DNA from: Cellulomonas fimi ATCC 484
Lineage (GTDB): Bacteria; Actinomycetota; Actinomycetes; Actinomycetales; Cellulomonadaceae
Length of the DNA: 64,000 nucleotides
Assembly: GCF_000212695.1 (NCBI RefSeq)
Contig: NC_015514.1
Location: 1,364,001-1,428,000, forward strand
Direction of reading: 5' to 3'
Positions 52,888-62,800 of the stretch are shown piece by piece. The notes beneath the pieces are model-generated. The model searched no databases, was not told where the DNA came from, and saw only the letters and a program-made list of their open reading frames with translations. The first letter of the stretch is position 1, and each line of letters opens with the position of its first letter. The position numbers and the translations under genes were made by a program.

Positions 52888-54015
52888 GTGCAGTGCTCCT
52901 CCTACGACGCAGGGCGATGCCTGTCCTGCGCGTGGATGGGCCGCCCCTACGCGCACCAGCTCGCCGCCAAGCAGTCGCTGTGCGCCGAGCTGCTCGCGGC
53001 GCACGACCTCACCTGGCTCGACCCCGTCGCGAGCCCCGAGAGCGGCTTCCGCAACAAGGCGAAGATGGTCGTCGGTGGCACCGTCGACGACCCCACGCTC
53101 GGCATCCTCGACGCGGCGGGCGCGGGCGTCGACCTGCAGGACTGCGGCCTGTACCCGGCGTCGCTCGCCGCGACGTTCCCCGTGCTCGCCGCGTTCGTCA
53201 CGCGCGCCCGCCTCGAGCCCTACGACGTGCCCGCCCGCCGCGGCGAGCTCAAGCACCTGCTCGTCACGCAGTCGCCGGACGGCGAGCTCATGGTGCGGTT
53301 CGTGCTGCGCTCGCAGGAGGCCGTCGCGCGCCTGCGCAAGCACCTGCCGTGGCTGCGCGCGCAGCTCCCGCGGCTCGTCGTCGCGTCCGTCAACCTGCAG
53401 CCCGAGCACAAGGCCGTGCTCGAGGGTCCGCGCGAGATCCTGCTGACCGACGACGAGACGCTGCGGATGCGCGTCAACGGCCTCGACCTGCACCTGCGCC
53501 CCCAGAGCTTCTTCCAGACCAACACCGACGTCGCCGCCGCGCTGTACCGGCAGGCCGCCACGTGGGTCGACGACGCCGCGCCGGCGTCCGTGTGGGACCT
53601 GTACTGCGGCGTCGGCGGCTTCGCGCTGCACGTCGCCGACGGGACCCGCGACGTCGTCGGCGTCGAGACGTCCGGCGAGGCCGTCGCGAGCGCGACCCTC
53701 ACGGCACGCGACGCGGGCCTCGCGCGCACCACGTTCCACGCCGACGACGCGACGGCCTTCGCGCTGCGCGCCGCGCCGCGGGACGTGCCCGACCTCGTCG
53801 TCGTCAACCCGCCGCGGCGCGGCATCGGCGCGGACCTCGCCGGCTGGCTCGACCGGTCGGGCGTCGGGCGGGTCGTGTACTCGTCGTGCAACGCGCAGTC
53901 GCTCGCGCGCGACCTCGCGGCGATGCCGTCGCTGCGCCCCGTGCGCGGCCGGGTGCTCGACATGTTCCCGCAGACCACGCACTACGAGGTCGTCACGCTG
54001 CTCGAGCGCGCCTGA
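52888..54015 (+). CDS. rlmC: 23S rRNA (uracil-C5)-methyltransferase RlmC
   Basis: 375 aa, equal to the E. coli RlmC length. It methylates a uracil of 23S rRNA (U747 in E. coli) using SAM. The N-terminus VQCSSYDAGRCLSC with Cys3, Cys11 and Cys14, plus Cys86 (LQDCGLYP), provides 4Fe-4S ligands. Later come VWDLYCGVGGFALHVA (SAM site), VVNPPRRG and the catalytic cysteine in VVYSSCNAQSLARDL. GTG 52888 is chosen to match the conserved family start; an in-frame GTG at 52846 adds 14 residues. Confidence 0.93.
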   Translation: MQCSSYDAGRCLSCAWMGRPYAHQLAAKQSLCAELLAAHDLTWLDPVASPESGFRNKAKMVVGGTVDDPTLGILDAAGAGVDLQDCGLYPASLAATFPVLAAFVTRARLEPYDVPARRGELKHLLVTQSPDGELMVRFVLRSQEAVARLRKHLPWLRAQLPRLVVASVNLQPEHKAVLEGPREILLTDDETLRMRVNGLDLHLRPQSFFQTNTDVAAALYRQAATWVDDAAPASVWDLYCGVGGFALHVADGTRDVVGVETSGEAVASATLTARDAGLARTTFHADDATAFALRAAPRDVPDLVVVNPPRRGIGADLAGWLDRSGVGRVVYSSCNAQSLARDLAAMPSLRPVRGRVLDMFPQTTHYEVVTLLERA

Positions 54016-54062
54016 CGCGGCGGGGCACGGACGATGTCGGACCGGGCTGGGACGATGCGCGC

Positions 54063-54389
54063 ATGAGCGAGCGGCCCACGTACGAGTTCGACGCGCCGCT
54101 GTGGCGCTGGGACGCCCGCAAGGCCGACTCGTGGGTGTTCGCGAGCCTGCCGACGGACGTCGCGGACGACGTGCTGGAGGTCGCGGGCGGCGTGACGCGC
54201 GGGTTCGGCTCGGTCCGGGTCGAGGTCACCCTGGGCGGATCGGTGTGGCGCACGTCGGTGTTCCCCGACGACGAGGCGCGCACGTTCGTGCTGCCCCTGA
54301 AGAAGGCGGTGCGCCGCGCGGAGTCGGTGGACGTGGGCGACACCGTCCGGCTGCGCCTCGAGCTCGTCGACGTCGACCTCGGCGGCTGA
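54063..54389 (+). CDS. DUF1905 family protein
   Basis: 108 aa. YEFDAPLWRWDARKADSWVF, GFGSVRVEVTLGGSVWRTSVFPDD and LPLKKAVRRAESVDVGD are the DUF1905 pattern; the fold is a small beta-barrel of unknown function. It starts 47 bp after rlmC and may be cotranscribed with it. Confidence 0.88.
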   Translation: MSERPTYEFDAPLWRWDARKADSWVFASLPTDVADDVLEVAGGVTRGFGSVRVEVTLGGSVWRTSVFPDDEARTFVLPLKKAVRRAESVDVGDTVRLRLELVDVDLGG

Positions 54390-54398
54390 CCCGCACGC

Positions 54399-54869
54399 TC
54401 AGCCCGGGCGCGTGAAGTCGACCTCGGCCGTGACGGGCGCGCCGGGGGAGCCGTCGGGCCGCAGCGGCACGACCTCGAACCGCAGCGTCCCGAACCGCAG
54501 CGTGACCGTGTCGACGGGCAGGAAGTCCTCGGCGGCCACCGCGTAGCCGGACACCACGACGTCCTCCAGACGCCAGCGCACGAACGGCCGCGCCGTGTCC
54601 TCGCCCGCCTGCACGACCTCGAGCTCCGCGACGTCGAACCGCTCGTTGCGCGCGCACGCGGCGACGAGCCGGGGCGAGGCGACGCTCACGTCCGCGGTCA
54701 CCACGAGCGGGCTGGCCGTGACCCGGCCGGACACCGCCGCGTGGCCTCCTGCGCCGGCCCCCGAGGTCTCCGACCACGTGAACGACCGGACCTCGATCCA
54801 GCCCTCGTGGTGCCGGTCGGTGCAGCCACCGACGACGGACTCGATCCGCAGGTACGCGTGCGTGGCCAT
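54399..54869 (-). CDS. Hcp-like protein (type VI secretion tube-protein fold), orphan
   Basis: 156 aa. AYLRIESVVGGCTDRHHEGW and IEVRSFTWSETSG match the start of Hcp1-family proteins; the centre (VTASPLVVTADVSVASPRLV) and C-terminal beta-strands fit the same barrel. In Gram-negatives Hcp rings stack into the T6SS tube. No other T6SS gene is in this window and Gram-positives lack a T6SS, so a role in a contractile particle or an unrelated ring-forming role is possible. It converges with the DUF1905 gene. Confidence 0.82.
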   Translation of the reverse strand: MATHAYLRIESVVGGCTDRHHEGWIEVRSFTWSETSGAGAGGHAAVSGRVTASPLVVTADVSVASPRLVAACARNERFDVAELEVVQAGEDTARPFVRWRLEDVVVSGYAVAAEDFLPVDTVTLRFGTLRFEVVPLRPDGSPGAPVTAEVDFTRPG

Positions 54870-54920
54870 GGCGTCCTCCCGACGACGGCGTCACCGCCGA
54901 GTCTGCACCCGGGCCCGCCG

Positions 54921-54964
54921 ACGCAGCGAGGCCCCGGGGACACGTGCCCGGGGCCTCGCTGCGT
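54921..54964 (-). terminator. Perfect 18-bp hairpin downstream of the GDPD gene
   Basis: ACGCAGCGAGGCCCCGGG pairs fully with CCCGGGGCCTCGCTGCGT around the loop GACACGTG. It lies 10 bp beyond the stop codon of the phosphodiesterase gene and 51 bp upstream of the hcp-like gene start. Confidence 0.85.
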
Positions 54965-54973
54965 CGTGGCCGG

Positions 54974-57181
54974 TCAGCGTGCGGCGGCCGCCCCGACGTC
55001 CGGGAAGTCCGTGAAGAAGCCGTCCATCCCCGCGCGCAGGAACGTGCGGATCTCACCCGTGAGGTCGCCGTGCGCGACCGGGTCGGTGCCGACCCGGAAC
55101 TGCGTGGGCAGGAACTGGTTCTCGGCCCGGAACGTCCAGCCGTGCACCGTGAGGCCCGCGCGGTGCGCGTCGCGGATCACCGGCGACGGCGCGAGCAGCG
55201 CCCCCGAGGCGTCGCGCGGGATGAGCACGTCCTTACAGGCGCCGATGCCGTCGGCGTACCGGGCGACCTCACGCAGACCGGCCCGCGTGACGAGGTCGGC
55301 GTAGGTGCGGGGGTCGCCGGCGACCGCGAGGTCCCACGGCTGCCCGGAGCAGTTGACGAGCTGCGCGAGGGGGAGCCTCGTGCGGGTGGACAGCTCGCGC
55401 AGGTTCGCCGTCTCGAAGCTCTGGATGACGACGGGTGCCTTGCGCCCGTCGAAGCCGTTCGCGGCGAGGTCGGCGAGCAGCGGCTCCTCGAGGGACAGGC
55501 CGAGGCCGTCGAAGTACGTCGGGTGCTTGGTCTCGGGGTAGACCCCGACGGGCTCGCCCGAGCACGTGCGCGAGTGCCGCGCGAGGTCCAGGACCTCGTC
55601 GAACGTGGGCACCTGGTACTTCCCGTCGAACGCGGTGTTCGCCGGGCGGACCGCGGGGATGCGCTCCTTGGCGCGCAGCGTCCGCAGCTCGGCGAGCGTG
55701 AAGTCCTCCGTGAACCAGCCGGTCAGGCTCACGCCGTCGACGCTCTTCGTGGTGCGCCGGTCCGCGAACTCCGGGCGGGCCGCGACGTCGGTCGTGCCGC
55801 CGATCTCGTTCTCGTGCCGCGCGACGAGCACGCCGTCCTTGGTGCTCACGAGGTCGGGCTCGATGTAGTCCGCGCACTGCAGGATCGCCGTCTCGTACGC
55901 GGCGAGGGTGTGCTCGGGCCGGTACCCGGAGGCGCCGCGGTGGCCGACGACGAGCGTGTCGTCCGGCTTCGCGAGCCGTGCGCCGCGCAGGTCGACCACG
56001 ACCATCTCGGTCGCGTCCGGCGTCCCCGGCACCCGGGCGGCGTTGCCCGGGTAGTTGGTGTCGTTCGCGAGCAGCACGCGGTCGCGCCCGAGCGGCACGA
56101 TCGTCTCGAACGACTGCACCGGGAAGGCGAACGTCTCACCCGTGCCGTAGCCGCCGCCTGCGCTCACGCCGTCCGGGTCGGCGATGCGCAGGGCGTCGAG
56201 CACGAGCGTCTTGGGCGCGTAGCCGTCGCGGTCCGTGCGGCGCAGGTCCACCTCGTAGACGCGCTTGGTGACGGCCGCGGCCCCCTCGTGGTCGTCCCGC
56301 TCGACGAGCCACAGCCGGTCCTTGCCGACCCACTGCGCGTCGCCGACGACGTTCGCGGTCGCGTCGGTCTCGTACTGCCACGTGCGGCCCGTGTACGTCT
56401 GCGTCCGCGTGTCGAACTCGTACACCCAGCGGCGGCGCTGCTGCGGGTCGTCCGTGAACGCACCCTCGACCACGGGGTACAGGCGGCGGCCGTCGGACGA
56501 CATCGCGAGCGCCTCGAAGCCGCGGCTGCTGCCGACGCGGGGCGTCTCGCCCGGCGCCAGGTACGGGTTCGCGGGCGACCTGCCGTCGGGGAAGGCGACC
56601 GGCGGCGACAGGAGCACGCCGTCGGCGGAGAAGTGCAGCAGGAACGGCCCGAACTCCTCGCCGACCCACAGCGTCCCGTCGGCGGCACGCTGCACCGACT
56701 CGACGTCGAAGTCGGCGCCGGTGAGCAGCCGGTCGGGGCGCGTGAGCGCGAAGTCGACGTGCCCGTCGGGGTCGCGCAGCTGCACGTGCCGGCCCACCTG
56801 GATCTGCCCCGACGCCCAGTCGGGCGTCACGAGGTACAGCCGCAGGAGGAAGTCGGCGGAGTTCGCCTTGCTGCCGAAGCCGTTGTCGGGCAGGCCCCAG
56901 AACGTGCCGTCGCCGTTGTCGAGCGCGCCCGAGAAACCCGGGATCACCTGGCCGGCGAACGGTCCGGTGCGGCCGTTCGCCGGTGTCGCGGCGGCGCCCG
57001 ACGGCGGCCCGTCCGCGAGGAAGTCGGCGGAGAGCGTGGCCCGCGAGACGAGGGCGGGCCCGCGGTTCGACGGGCCGTGGGAGGGCTGGTCGCCCGCCGC
57101 GGCAGGCAGGGCGGCGGCGGTGCCGCCCAGTGCGGCGGTGACGGCGACGAGGGCGAGCGCGAGCGCGCGACGAGTTCGCAT
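54974..57181 (-). CDS. Secreted phytase-like esterase fused to glycerophosphodiester phosphodiesterase
   Basis: 735 aa. A Sec signal peptide (RRALALALVAVTAALGG, ending near PAAAG) is followed by an esterase-like 'phytase' beta-propeller domain (about 40-410; FSGALDNGDGTFWGLPDNGF; GEEFGPFLLHFSADG; GSSRGFEALAMSSDG). The C-terminal GDPD domain (about 415-735) has VGHRGASGYRPEHTLAAYETA, IEPDLVSTKDGVLVARHENE and GFFTDFPD, which include the catalytic His pair and metal-binding Glu/Asp. It probably releases phosphate or glycerol phosphate from extracellular phosphodiesters. The ATG has no strong ribosome binding site. Confidence 0.9.
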   Translation of the reverse strand: MRTRRALALALVAVTAALGGTAAALPAAAGDQPSHGPSNRGPALVSRATLSADFLADGPPSGAAATPANGRTGPFAGQVIPGFSGALDNGDGTFWGLPDNGFGSKANSADFLLRLYLVTPDWASGQIQVGRHVQLRDPDGHVDFALTRPDRLLTGADFDVESVQRAADGTLWVGEEFGPFLLHFSADGVLLSPPVAFPDGRSPANPYLAPGETPRVGSSRGFEALAMSSDGRRLYPVVEGAFTDDPQQRRRWVYEFDTRTQTYTGRTWQYETDATANVVGDAQWVGKDRLWLVERDDHEGAAAVTKRVYEVDLRRTDRDGYAPKTLVLDALRIADPDGVSAGGGYGTGETFAFPVQSFETIVPLGRDRVLLANDTNYPGNAARVPGTPDATEMVVVDLRGARLAKPDDTLVVGHRGASGYRPEHTLAAYETAILQCADYIEPDLVSTKDGVLVARHENEIGGTTDVAARPEFADRRTTKSVDGVSLTGWFTEDFTLAELRTLRAKERIPAVRPANTAFDGKYQVPTFDEVLDLARHSRTCSGEPVGVYPETKHPTYFDGLGLSLEEPLLADLAANGFDGRKAPVVIQSFETANLRELSTRTRLPLAQLVNCSGQPWDLAVAGDPRTYADLVTRAGLREVARYADGIGACKDVLIPRDASGALLAPSPVIRDAHRAGLTVHGWTFRAENQFLPTQFRVGTDPVAHGDLTGEIRTFLRAGMDGFFTDFPDVGAAAAR

Positions 57182-57373
57182 GGGGCCAGCAGACCCTGCC
57201 CGGTTGGCCCCCGCATGTCCGGATGGTCGACGTCGCGTGTCGGCTCGGGTAACGCACCGCCGCGCCGAGGAGCGTGCGCGCCGGGCGCGTCGCTGCCCGG
57301 GCGGGTCCGCGCCCGCGTCGCTAGCGTCGAGGCGGTGCCGCCGGCCCGCGGCGGCCGACCCCCGGAGGTGGGC

Positions 57374-57886
57374 ATGGACGTCGCCGATCTGCTCGTCGAG
57401 GCGCTGGGGCGCGTCGGGCCCGTGCTGCACGCGGCCGTCGACGGGCTCGACCGGGGCGGGCTGACGTACCGGCCGGACCCGGGGGCGAACTCCGTCGCCT
57501 GGCTCGTGTGGCACGCGTCGCGCGGCCAGGACGCGCAGGTCGCGGACCTGGCCGGCGTCGAGCAGGTGTGGACCGCCCGCGGGTGGGCGCAGCGGTTCGG
57601 GCTGCCGTTCCGCGACGGCGCGACCGGCTACGGGCAGTCCGCGCAGGACGTGGCCGCCGTCGACGTGCCCGCCGACCTCCTGCTCGGCTACTACGACGAC
57701 GTCGCCGCCCAGACGGTCGCGTACCTGCGCCGGCTGGAGCCCGCCGACCTCGACCGGGTCGTCGACGAGGCGTGGGACCCGCCCGTGACGCTCGGCGTCC
57801 GGCTCGTCAGCATCGTCGACGACGACGTCCAGCACGCGGGGCAGGCGGCCTACGTCCGCGGGCTGTGGGACCGGCGGGGTCGCTGA
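57374..57886 (+). CDS. DinB-like / DUF664 family protein
   Basis: 170 aa. VAWLVWHASRGQDAQVADLAG and DDDVQHAGQAAYVRGLW provide the spaced histidines of the DinB four-helix fold, which binds a divalent metal. Many actinobacterial members are mycothiol-dependent transferases; the substrate is unknown. GGAGGTG sits three bases before the ATG. Confidence 0.85.
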   Translation: MDVADLLVEALGRVGPVLHAAVDGLDRGGLTYRPDPGANSVAWLVWHASRGQDAQVADLAGVEQVWTARGWAQRFGLPFRDGATGYGQSAQDVAAVDVPADLLLGYYDDVAAQTVAYLRRLEPADLDRVVDEAWDPPVTLGVRLVSIVDDDVQHAGQAAYVRGLWDRRGR

Positions 57887-58038
57887 CGGTCCGCCCGGCG
57901 CGCGGGTGAGATCGCCTCGCCGGGGTTCCTGCGACCGGCGACCCCGTCCTACCGTGGGCAGCAGGACAAGTCCGGCGAAACGGGCAGGGGGCGGTCCGGT
58001 CGGGTCCTCCGCAACGCAGCACCCCCAAGGAGACGACG

Positions 58039-58368
58039 ATGTCACGCACCGCCCGCCTGCTGGCCGCCACCGCGGTCGCCGGAACCGCCCTCGCCCTGCT
58101 CGCCTCGCCGGCCGCCGCCAGGAGCGCGGTCGACCCGGCGTGGAACAACCCCGCGAACTGGGAGAACGGCGTCTACACGTGTACGAAGGTCGAGCTCGGT
58201 GACGGCACCATGAGCTGGACGGTCCCCGACGGCGTCGCGTTCGTCGTCGTCAAGACCGGCACGACCTACTCCGTCGTCGACGCCGACCCGTACGGCACGA
58301 CGCACTCGTTCGACAAGGACATCAGCTTCGTCATCTCGTGCACGCCGGACGGTGGCACCTCCAGCTGA
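58039..58368 (+). CDS. Small secreted protein of unknown function
   Basis: 109 aa. A Sec signal peptide (RLLAATAVAGTALALLAS, cleavage after PAAA) leaves a mature protein of about 82 residues with two cysteines (YTCTKVE and ISCTPDG) that could form one disulfide. AAGGAG is well placed before the ATG. I do not recognise the family. The caspase-like gene starts 30 bp later, so the two may be cotranscribed. Confidence 0.78.
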   Translation: MSRTARLLAATAVAGTALALLASPAAARSAVDPAWNNPANWENGVYTCTKVELGDGTMSWTVPDGVAFVVVKTGTTYSVVDADPYGTTHSFDKDISFVISCTPDGGTSS

Positions 58369-58398
58369 CCGACGCGCGCGACCGGGACAGGGGGAGGC

Positions 58399-59844
58399 AT
58401 GGACGCCGGCCCGGGACGCGCCGACCTGCTCGTGGCGGACGGTCTCGACGTCGCCACGGGCACGTACCTGACGCCTCCGCGCACCCTCGGCGAGATCGCC
58501 GACGCCCTGCGCGGGACCGCGGCGCCGCCGCCGGACGCACGCCGGCTGCGGCGCCGTACGCGTGACGACGAGCGGCACCTCGGCGTGGCGGTCGGCTTCG
58601 ACCCGCAGGACCTGGCCTCGGTCGGCTGGGGGCTCGTCACGGCCCCCGGCCTCGACCCGGCGGTGCTCGCCGCGCTCGAGCCGCTGGTCGCGCGGCGGCG
58701 CGCGCAGGCCGGCGACCGGTTCCGGCACCTCGAGGTGCTGCCCGGGGAGAGCGCCGACGAGCTGCTGCTGCGGTACGGCGCCCTCCCGCACGTCGTGGAC
58801 CCGCGCCTCGTCCCGTACTACCTGCTGCTCGTCGGCGGCCCGTCCGGGCTGCCGTTCGCGCTGCAGTACCAGCTCGGCGTCGTGCACGCGGTCGGGCGGC
58901 TCGACCTGCCCCGCGCCGACGCGTACGCCGCGTACGCGGCGTCCGTCCTCGCCGCGGAGGACCGCGACGGTGCCGGGCCGGGCGAGCGGCGGCGCACCGT
59001 GCGCGTGTTCGGGCCACGGCATGACGACGACGTGCCGACCGACCTCAGCTCGCGGCACCTGCTCGCTCCGCTCGCGGACGAGCTCGCGGCCACGGCGTCC
59101 GCCTGGTCGGTCGCCAGCGACACCGGCGACGCGGCGACCAAGGCCGCGCTCGTGCGGGTGCTGTCCGAGCCCGACGGTCCGGACGTGCTGTTCACCGCGG
59201 GCCACGGCATCGGCGGCCCGCAGGCCACGGCGCTCGGGCTGGGCGGTGCGCTCGTCTGCCAGGACTGGCCGGGCCCGGTCCGGCAGGCGGGTCCGCTGAC
59301 GCCCACCCAGTACCTCGCGGCTGCCGACGTCGTCGCGGGCGTGCCCGTGCGGCCGCGCGTCGTGCTCGCGTTCGCGTGCTTCGGCGCCGGCACGCCGCGC
59401 TGGAGCGACTACCCGGACGCACCCGGCGCCGCGCCCCTCGAGATCGCCCCGGAGCCCGCCACCGCACCGCTGCCGGCCCGGCTGCTGGGCCACCCGGACG
59501 GCGGCGCGCTCGCCTTCGTCGGGCACGTCGACCGCACGTGGTCGTGCTCGTTCCTGTGGCGCAGCACGGTCGCGCACGTCGGCGCGTTCAGCGGTGCGCT
59601 GCTCGGCCTGCTCGACGGCCTGCGCGTCGGCCACGCGCTCGAGGTCCTCACCTCCCGCTACGCGGCCCTCGCGACGCTCCTGACCGACCGGATCGCCGAC
59701 GCGGAACGCCTCGGTCGGCCGTTCCCCGACGCCGACCTCGTGGCGCTGTGGACCGCCGTGCACGACGCGCGCGGCTTCGTGGTCCTCGGCGACCCGGCGG
59801 TGCGCGCGGCACCGCCCGGTGCGGGCGGGCTGCTGCCCCGCTGA
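58399..59844 (+). CDS. Caspase/gingipain-fold (CHAT/C25-like) protein
   Basis: 481 aa, no signal peptide or membrane helix. VLFTAGHGIGG (His269) and VLAFACFGAGTP (Cys327) sit at the end of hydrophobic strands 58 residues apart. This is the His-Cys dyad layout of caspase-fold peptidases such as CHAT and C25. A region further on (HPDGGALAFVGHVDRTWSCSF) resembles the strand after the catalytic Cys in gingipain-like proteins. The N-terminal ~150 residues are not recognised. AGGGGGAGG precedes the ATG. It converges on the nSTAND NTPase gene with 54 bp between stops, a partnership often seen in bacterial conflict systems. The family call is by motif only. Confidence 0.72.
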   Translation: MDAGPGRADLLVADGLDVATGTYLTPPRTLGEIADALRGTAAPPPDARRLRRRTRDDERHLGVAVGFDPQDLASVGWGLVTAPGLDPAVLAALEPLVARRRAQAGDRFRHLEVLPGESADELLLRYGALPHVVDPRLVPYYLLLVGGPSGLPFALQYQLGVVHAVGRLDLPRADAYAAYAASVLAAEDRDGAGPGERRRTVRVFGPRHDDDVPTDLSSRHLLAPLADELAATASAWSVASDTGDAATKAALVRVLSEPDGPDVLFTAGHGIGGPQATALGLGGALVCQDWPGPVRQAGPLTPTQYLAAADVVAGVPVRPRVVLAFACFGAGTPRWSDYPDAPGAAPLEIAPEPATAPLPARLLGHPDGGALAFVGHVDRTWSCSFLWRSTVAHVGAFSGALLGLLDGLRVGHALEVLTSRYAALATLLTDRIADAERLGRPFPDADLVALWTAVHDARGFVVLGDPAVRAAPPGAGGLLPR

Positions 59845-59898
59845 GGGTGTCGGCGCGCGGCGCACCGACCGCGGGCGACGCCCGCCGTGGGCGCCGGG

Positions 59899-62800
59899 TC
59901 ACTCGTCGAGCAGCCGCGCGTCCAGGTGCTCGACGAGCTCGTCCGGCTCCAGCGGCAGCTCCACGACGGCTCCGCCCCACAGCGTCACGACCACGGTGCC
60001 GCCCCGGCCGTCGAGCGTCGCGACGTCGAGGTACTCGTTCGCGGGGATGCCCGCGACGAGCGCGCCGTCGCCGGTGAGGTCCAGCACGTCGACGCCCCGG
60101 TCGCCCGTCACGACGAGCAGCCCGTCCGGCGTGAACGCCACCGCGAGCGGCCGGCCGTGCGGGAGGGTGCGCTGCCACAGCAGGTCGCCCGACGCGAGGT
60201 CGAAGGCAGCGAGGTCGCCCTGCGCGGTCGCGACCGTCGCGTGCGCGCCGTCGGGGGCGACCGCGACGGCTGCCGGGGCGTCCGCCTCCCGGACGAGCAT
60301 CCGCAGGGGCACGGCGTCGCCGCCGTCGAGCGGCACGAGCGCGCCGACCTCCGCCCGCTCGCGCCCGGAGGTGGGCGGGGGCGGCGGCGTGCCCGGCACC
60401 GCGGCCGGCGGTGCCGTCGGCGGAGCGGCGCCGGGCGGCGCACCGTCGTCGGCCGTGAGGCCGGGCGAGGCGCTGCCGCGGTCACGGGGGTCGGGTGGCT
60501 CGGGCACGGGCAGGGCCTCGCGGTAGCCGACGACCGCAGCCCCTCCGTCCGGCGTGAGCTCGACGACCGCGGCGAGCGCGCCCGCCGGCAGCGGGGCGGC
60601 GGCGAGCGGTGTGCCGGAGGCGACGTCGACCGCGCGCACGCCGTCGTCCGCGACGAGCGCGAGCCGGCCGGCCGCGACGCTCGCGTCGTCCACCAGCGCC
60701 GCGGGCGGCTCCGCGTGCCGCAGGCCGCCGGTCGCGGTGTCCCAGACCTGCACGGCGCCGTCCTCCGTCACGGTCACGACCGCACCGCCCGCCTCGTCGG
60801 CGTCGAACGCCCACAGCGGTCCGGGCGCCACGACCGCGGTCGCGTCGGCGAGGTCCGCGGTCGAGCTGCGCACGACCGTGCCGTCGGCGCGCACGCGGTA
60901 CGCGACGCCGCCCGAGACGTCGACCTGCTGCGGGTCGACGTCCGCCTGGAGCTGCCAGAGCGCGGCCCTCCCGCCGACGGGCACCACGAGCGCCTGCTCG
61001 GGCGACGCCTCGTCCACGGCCGCGACCCCCAGGTCGGTGCCGGGCAGGTACGCCCGGCCGAGGCGGGCGCCCGTCCGCGCGTCGTAGGAGCGCACCTCGC
61101 CCCACCGGGTGGCCGCCACCACCGTGGACAGGTCCGGCCCGTGCGCGAACGACCCTGCGGCGGCGTCCGTGACCGACCCGAGCAGCGTGCCGGTCGCGAC
61201 GTCCCACACCGACGCGCCCGACGCGCCCGCGGTCCCGATCGTGGTGCCGTCCGTGCCGAACCGCACGAGTGCCGGCTCCGAGCCGTCCGTCGGCACGTCG
61301 GCGACGGGCCGGCCCGCGTCGAGGTCCCACAGGCGCAGCACGCCGTCCTCGTCCGCGGTGGCCAGGACGCGCCCGTCGGGCCGGAACGCGGCGGTGCGGG
61401 CCTCCTGCCCGGCGACGTCCGCGTCGAGCACGCGGTGGCCGTCGGGGCGGCGTGCCGCCTCCACCGCCCAGACCGTCACGGCAGCGCCCGGGCCCACCGT
61501 CGCGAGCCGGGCCCCGTCGGCGGACACGACGAGGTCGACGGCCCCGACCGGCGTCGGCCACCGGGTGACGCGCGCGTCGGCACCGGCGCCGGCCTCGTGC
61601 CGGACGACGACCGTGCCGTCGTCGAGGACCACGGCGGCCGTGCGCCCGTCGCGGCTCACGTCGAACGCGACGACCTCGCCCTCGCCGGCGACGACCGTGC
61701 CGACGTGCGCGAAGCCCGGCCGGCCCGCCGGGTCCTCGCCGCGCGACCACAGGTCGGCCGTCGTCGCACCGACGGTCAGTACGCGGGACCCGCCCGCCGA
61801 CTGCACCGCGCCGAGCACCGGCGCGTCGGCGGGGAGCACGGCCGTCACCGGTGTCGTCGTCGCGGCGAGGTGGAGCAGGTCGCGGGTGTTGTCGCGCAGG
61901 GCCTCGTCACGAGCGAGGTCGGCGCGGGCCAGATCGACGGCCGTGCGGGCGGCGCTGCCCGCGTCCTGGTCCAGGTCCGAGACGGCCGTGAAGAGCTCCC
62001 GCTGCTGCCGCTCGTCGAGCTGCGCGCGGCCCAGCAGCCGCCGCGTCTGGCCGAACAGCGCGACCGCGGCGACGAGCAGCACCGCGAGCGCCACGGCGAG
62101 GACCTGCGTCCAGCGTCGGCGGCGGCGCTCGCGGCGGCGGTCCGCGTCGAGCGCGAGGGAGGCCTCGAGGAACGCCTGCTCGTGCGGCTGCATCACGCGG
62201 CGGCGGGCTGCGACGTCCTGCCGGGCCGAGTCCAGGTGCGGGCCCGTGAGCAGCAGCCGGCGCTGCCGCCCGTTCTCGTCCCACAGCGCCGCGGCCTGCT
62301 CGAACCCCGTCAGGTGCTGCGCCCGCCAGCGCGCGTTGCTGCGCCGCACGGGCTCGATGAACCGGTCGTGCGACAGCTCGTACCAGGTCGCCTGCCGGCG
62401 CGTCTCGGGCCGGATCAGGTGGTCGAGCTCGCGCAGCACGGGCGCGTCGCGCTCGGTGGACCCGAGCGGACCCTCCAGGACCTGGCCGCGCAGACCCTGC
62501 GGCGTCACCAGGCGGCGCTCGAACCAGTCGCGGATCACGTCCTCGCGCACCCCGGTGACGCGCGCCGCCGCGCCGACGCGCGCGTCGTAGTAGTCCGTGA
62601 GCGCCTGCTCGACGGACGCGCCCGCCACCCCGTCCGCCGCGGTGATCTCCGTCGACGCCGGGTCGCGGCGGTCCCAGATGGTGGTGCACGCGAGCTGCAG
62701 CTGCACGGGCTCGACGTAGCGGCCGAGGACGTCGACCGCGCCGTCGAGCCGCTGCGCACGGACCTGGCGCAGGTCGTCGACGAGCGCGTGCGCGGCCTCG

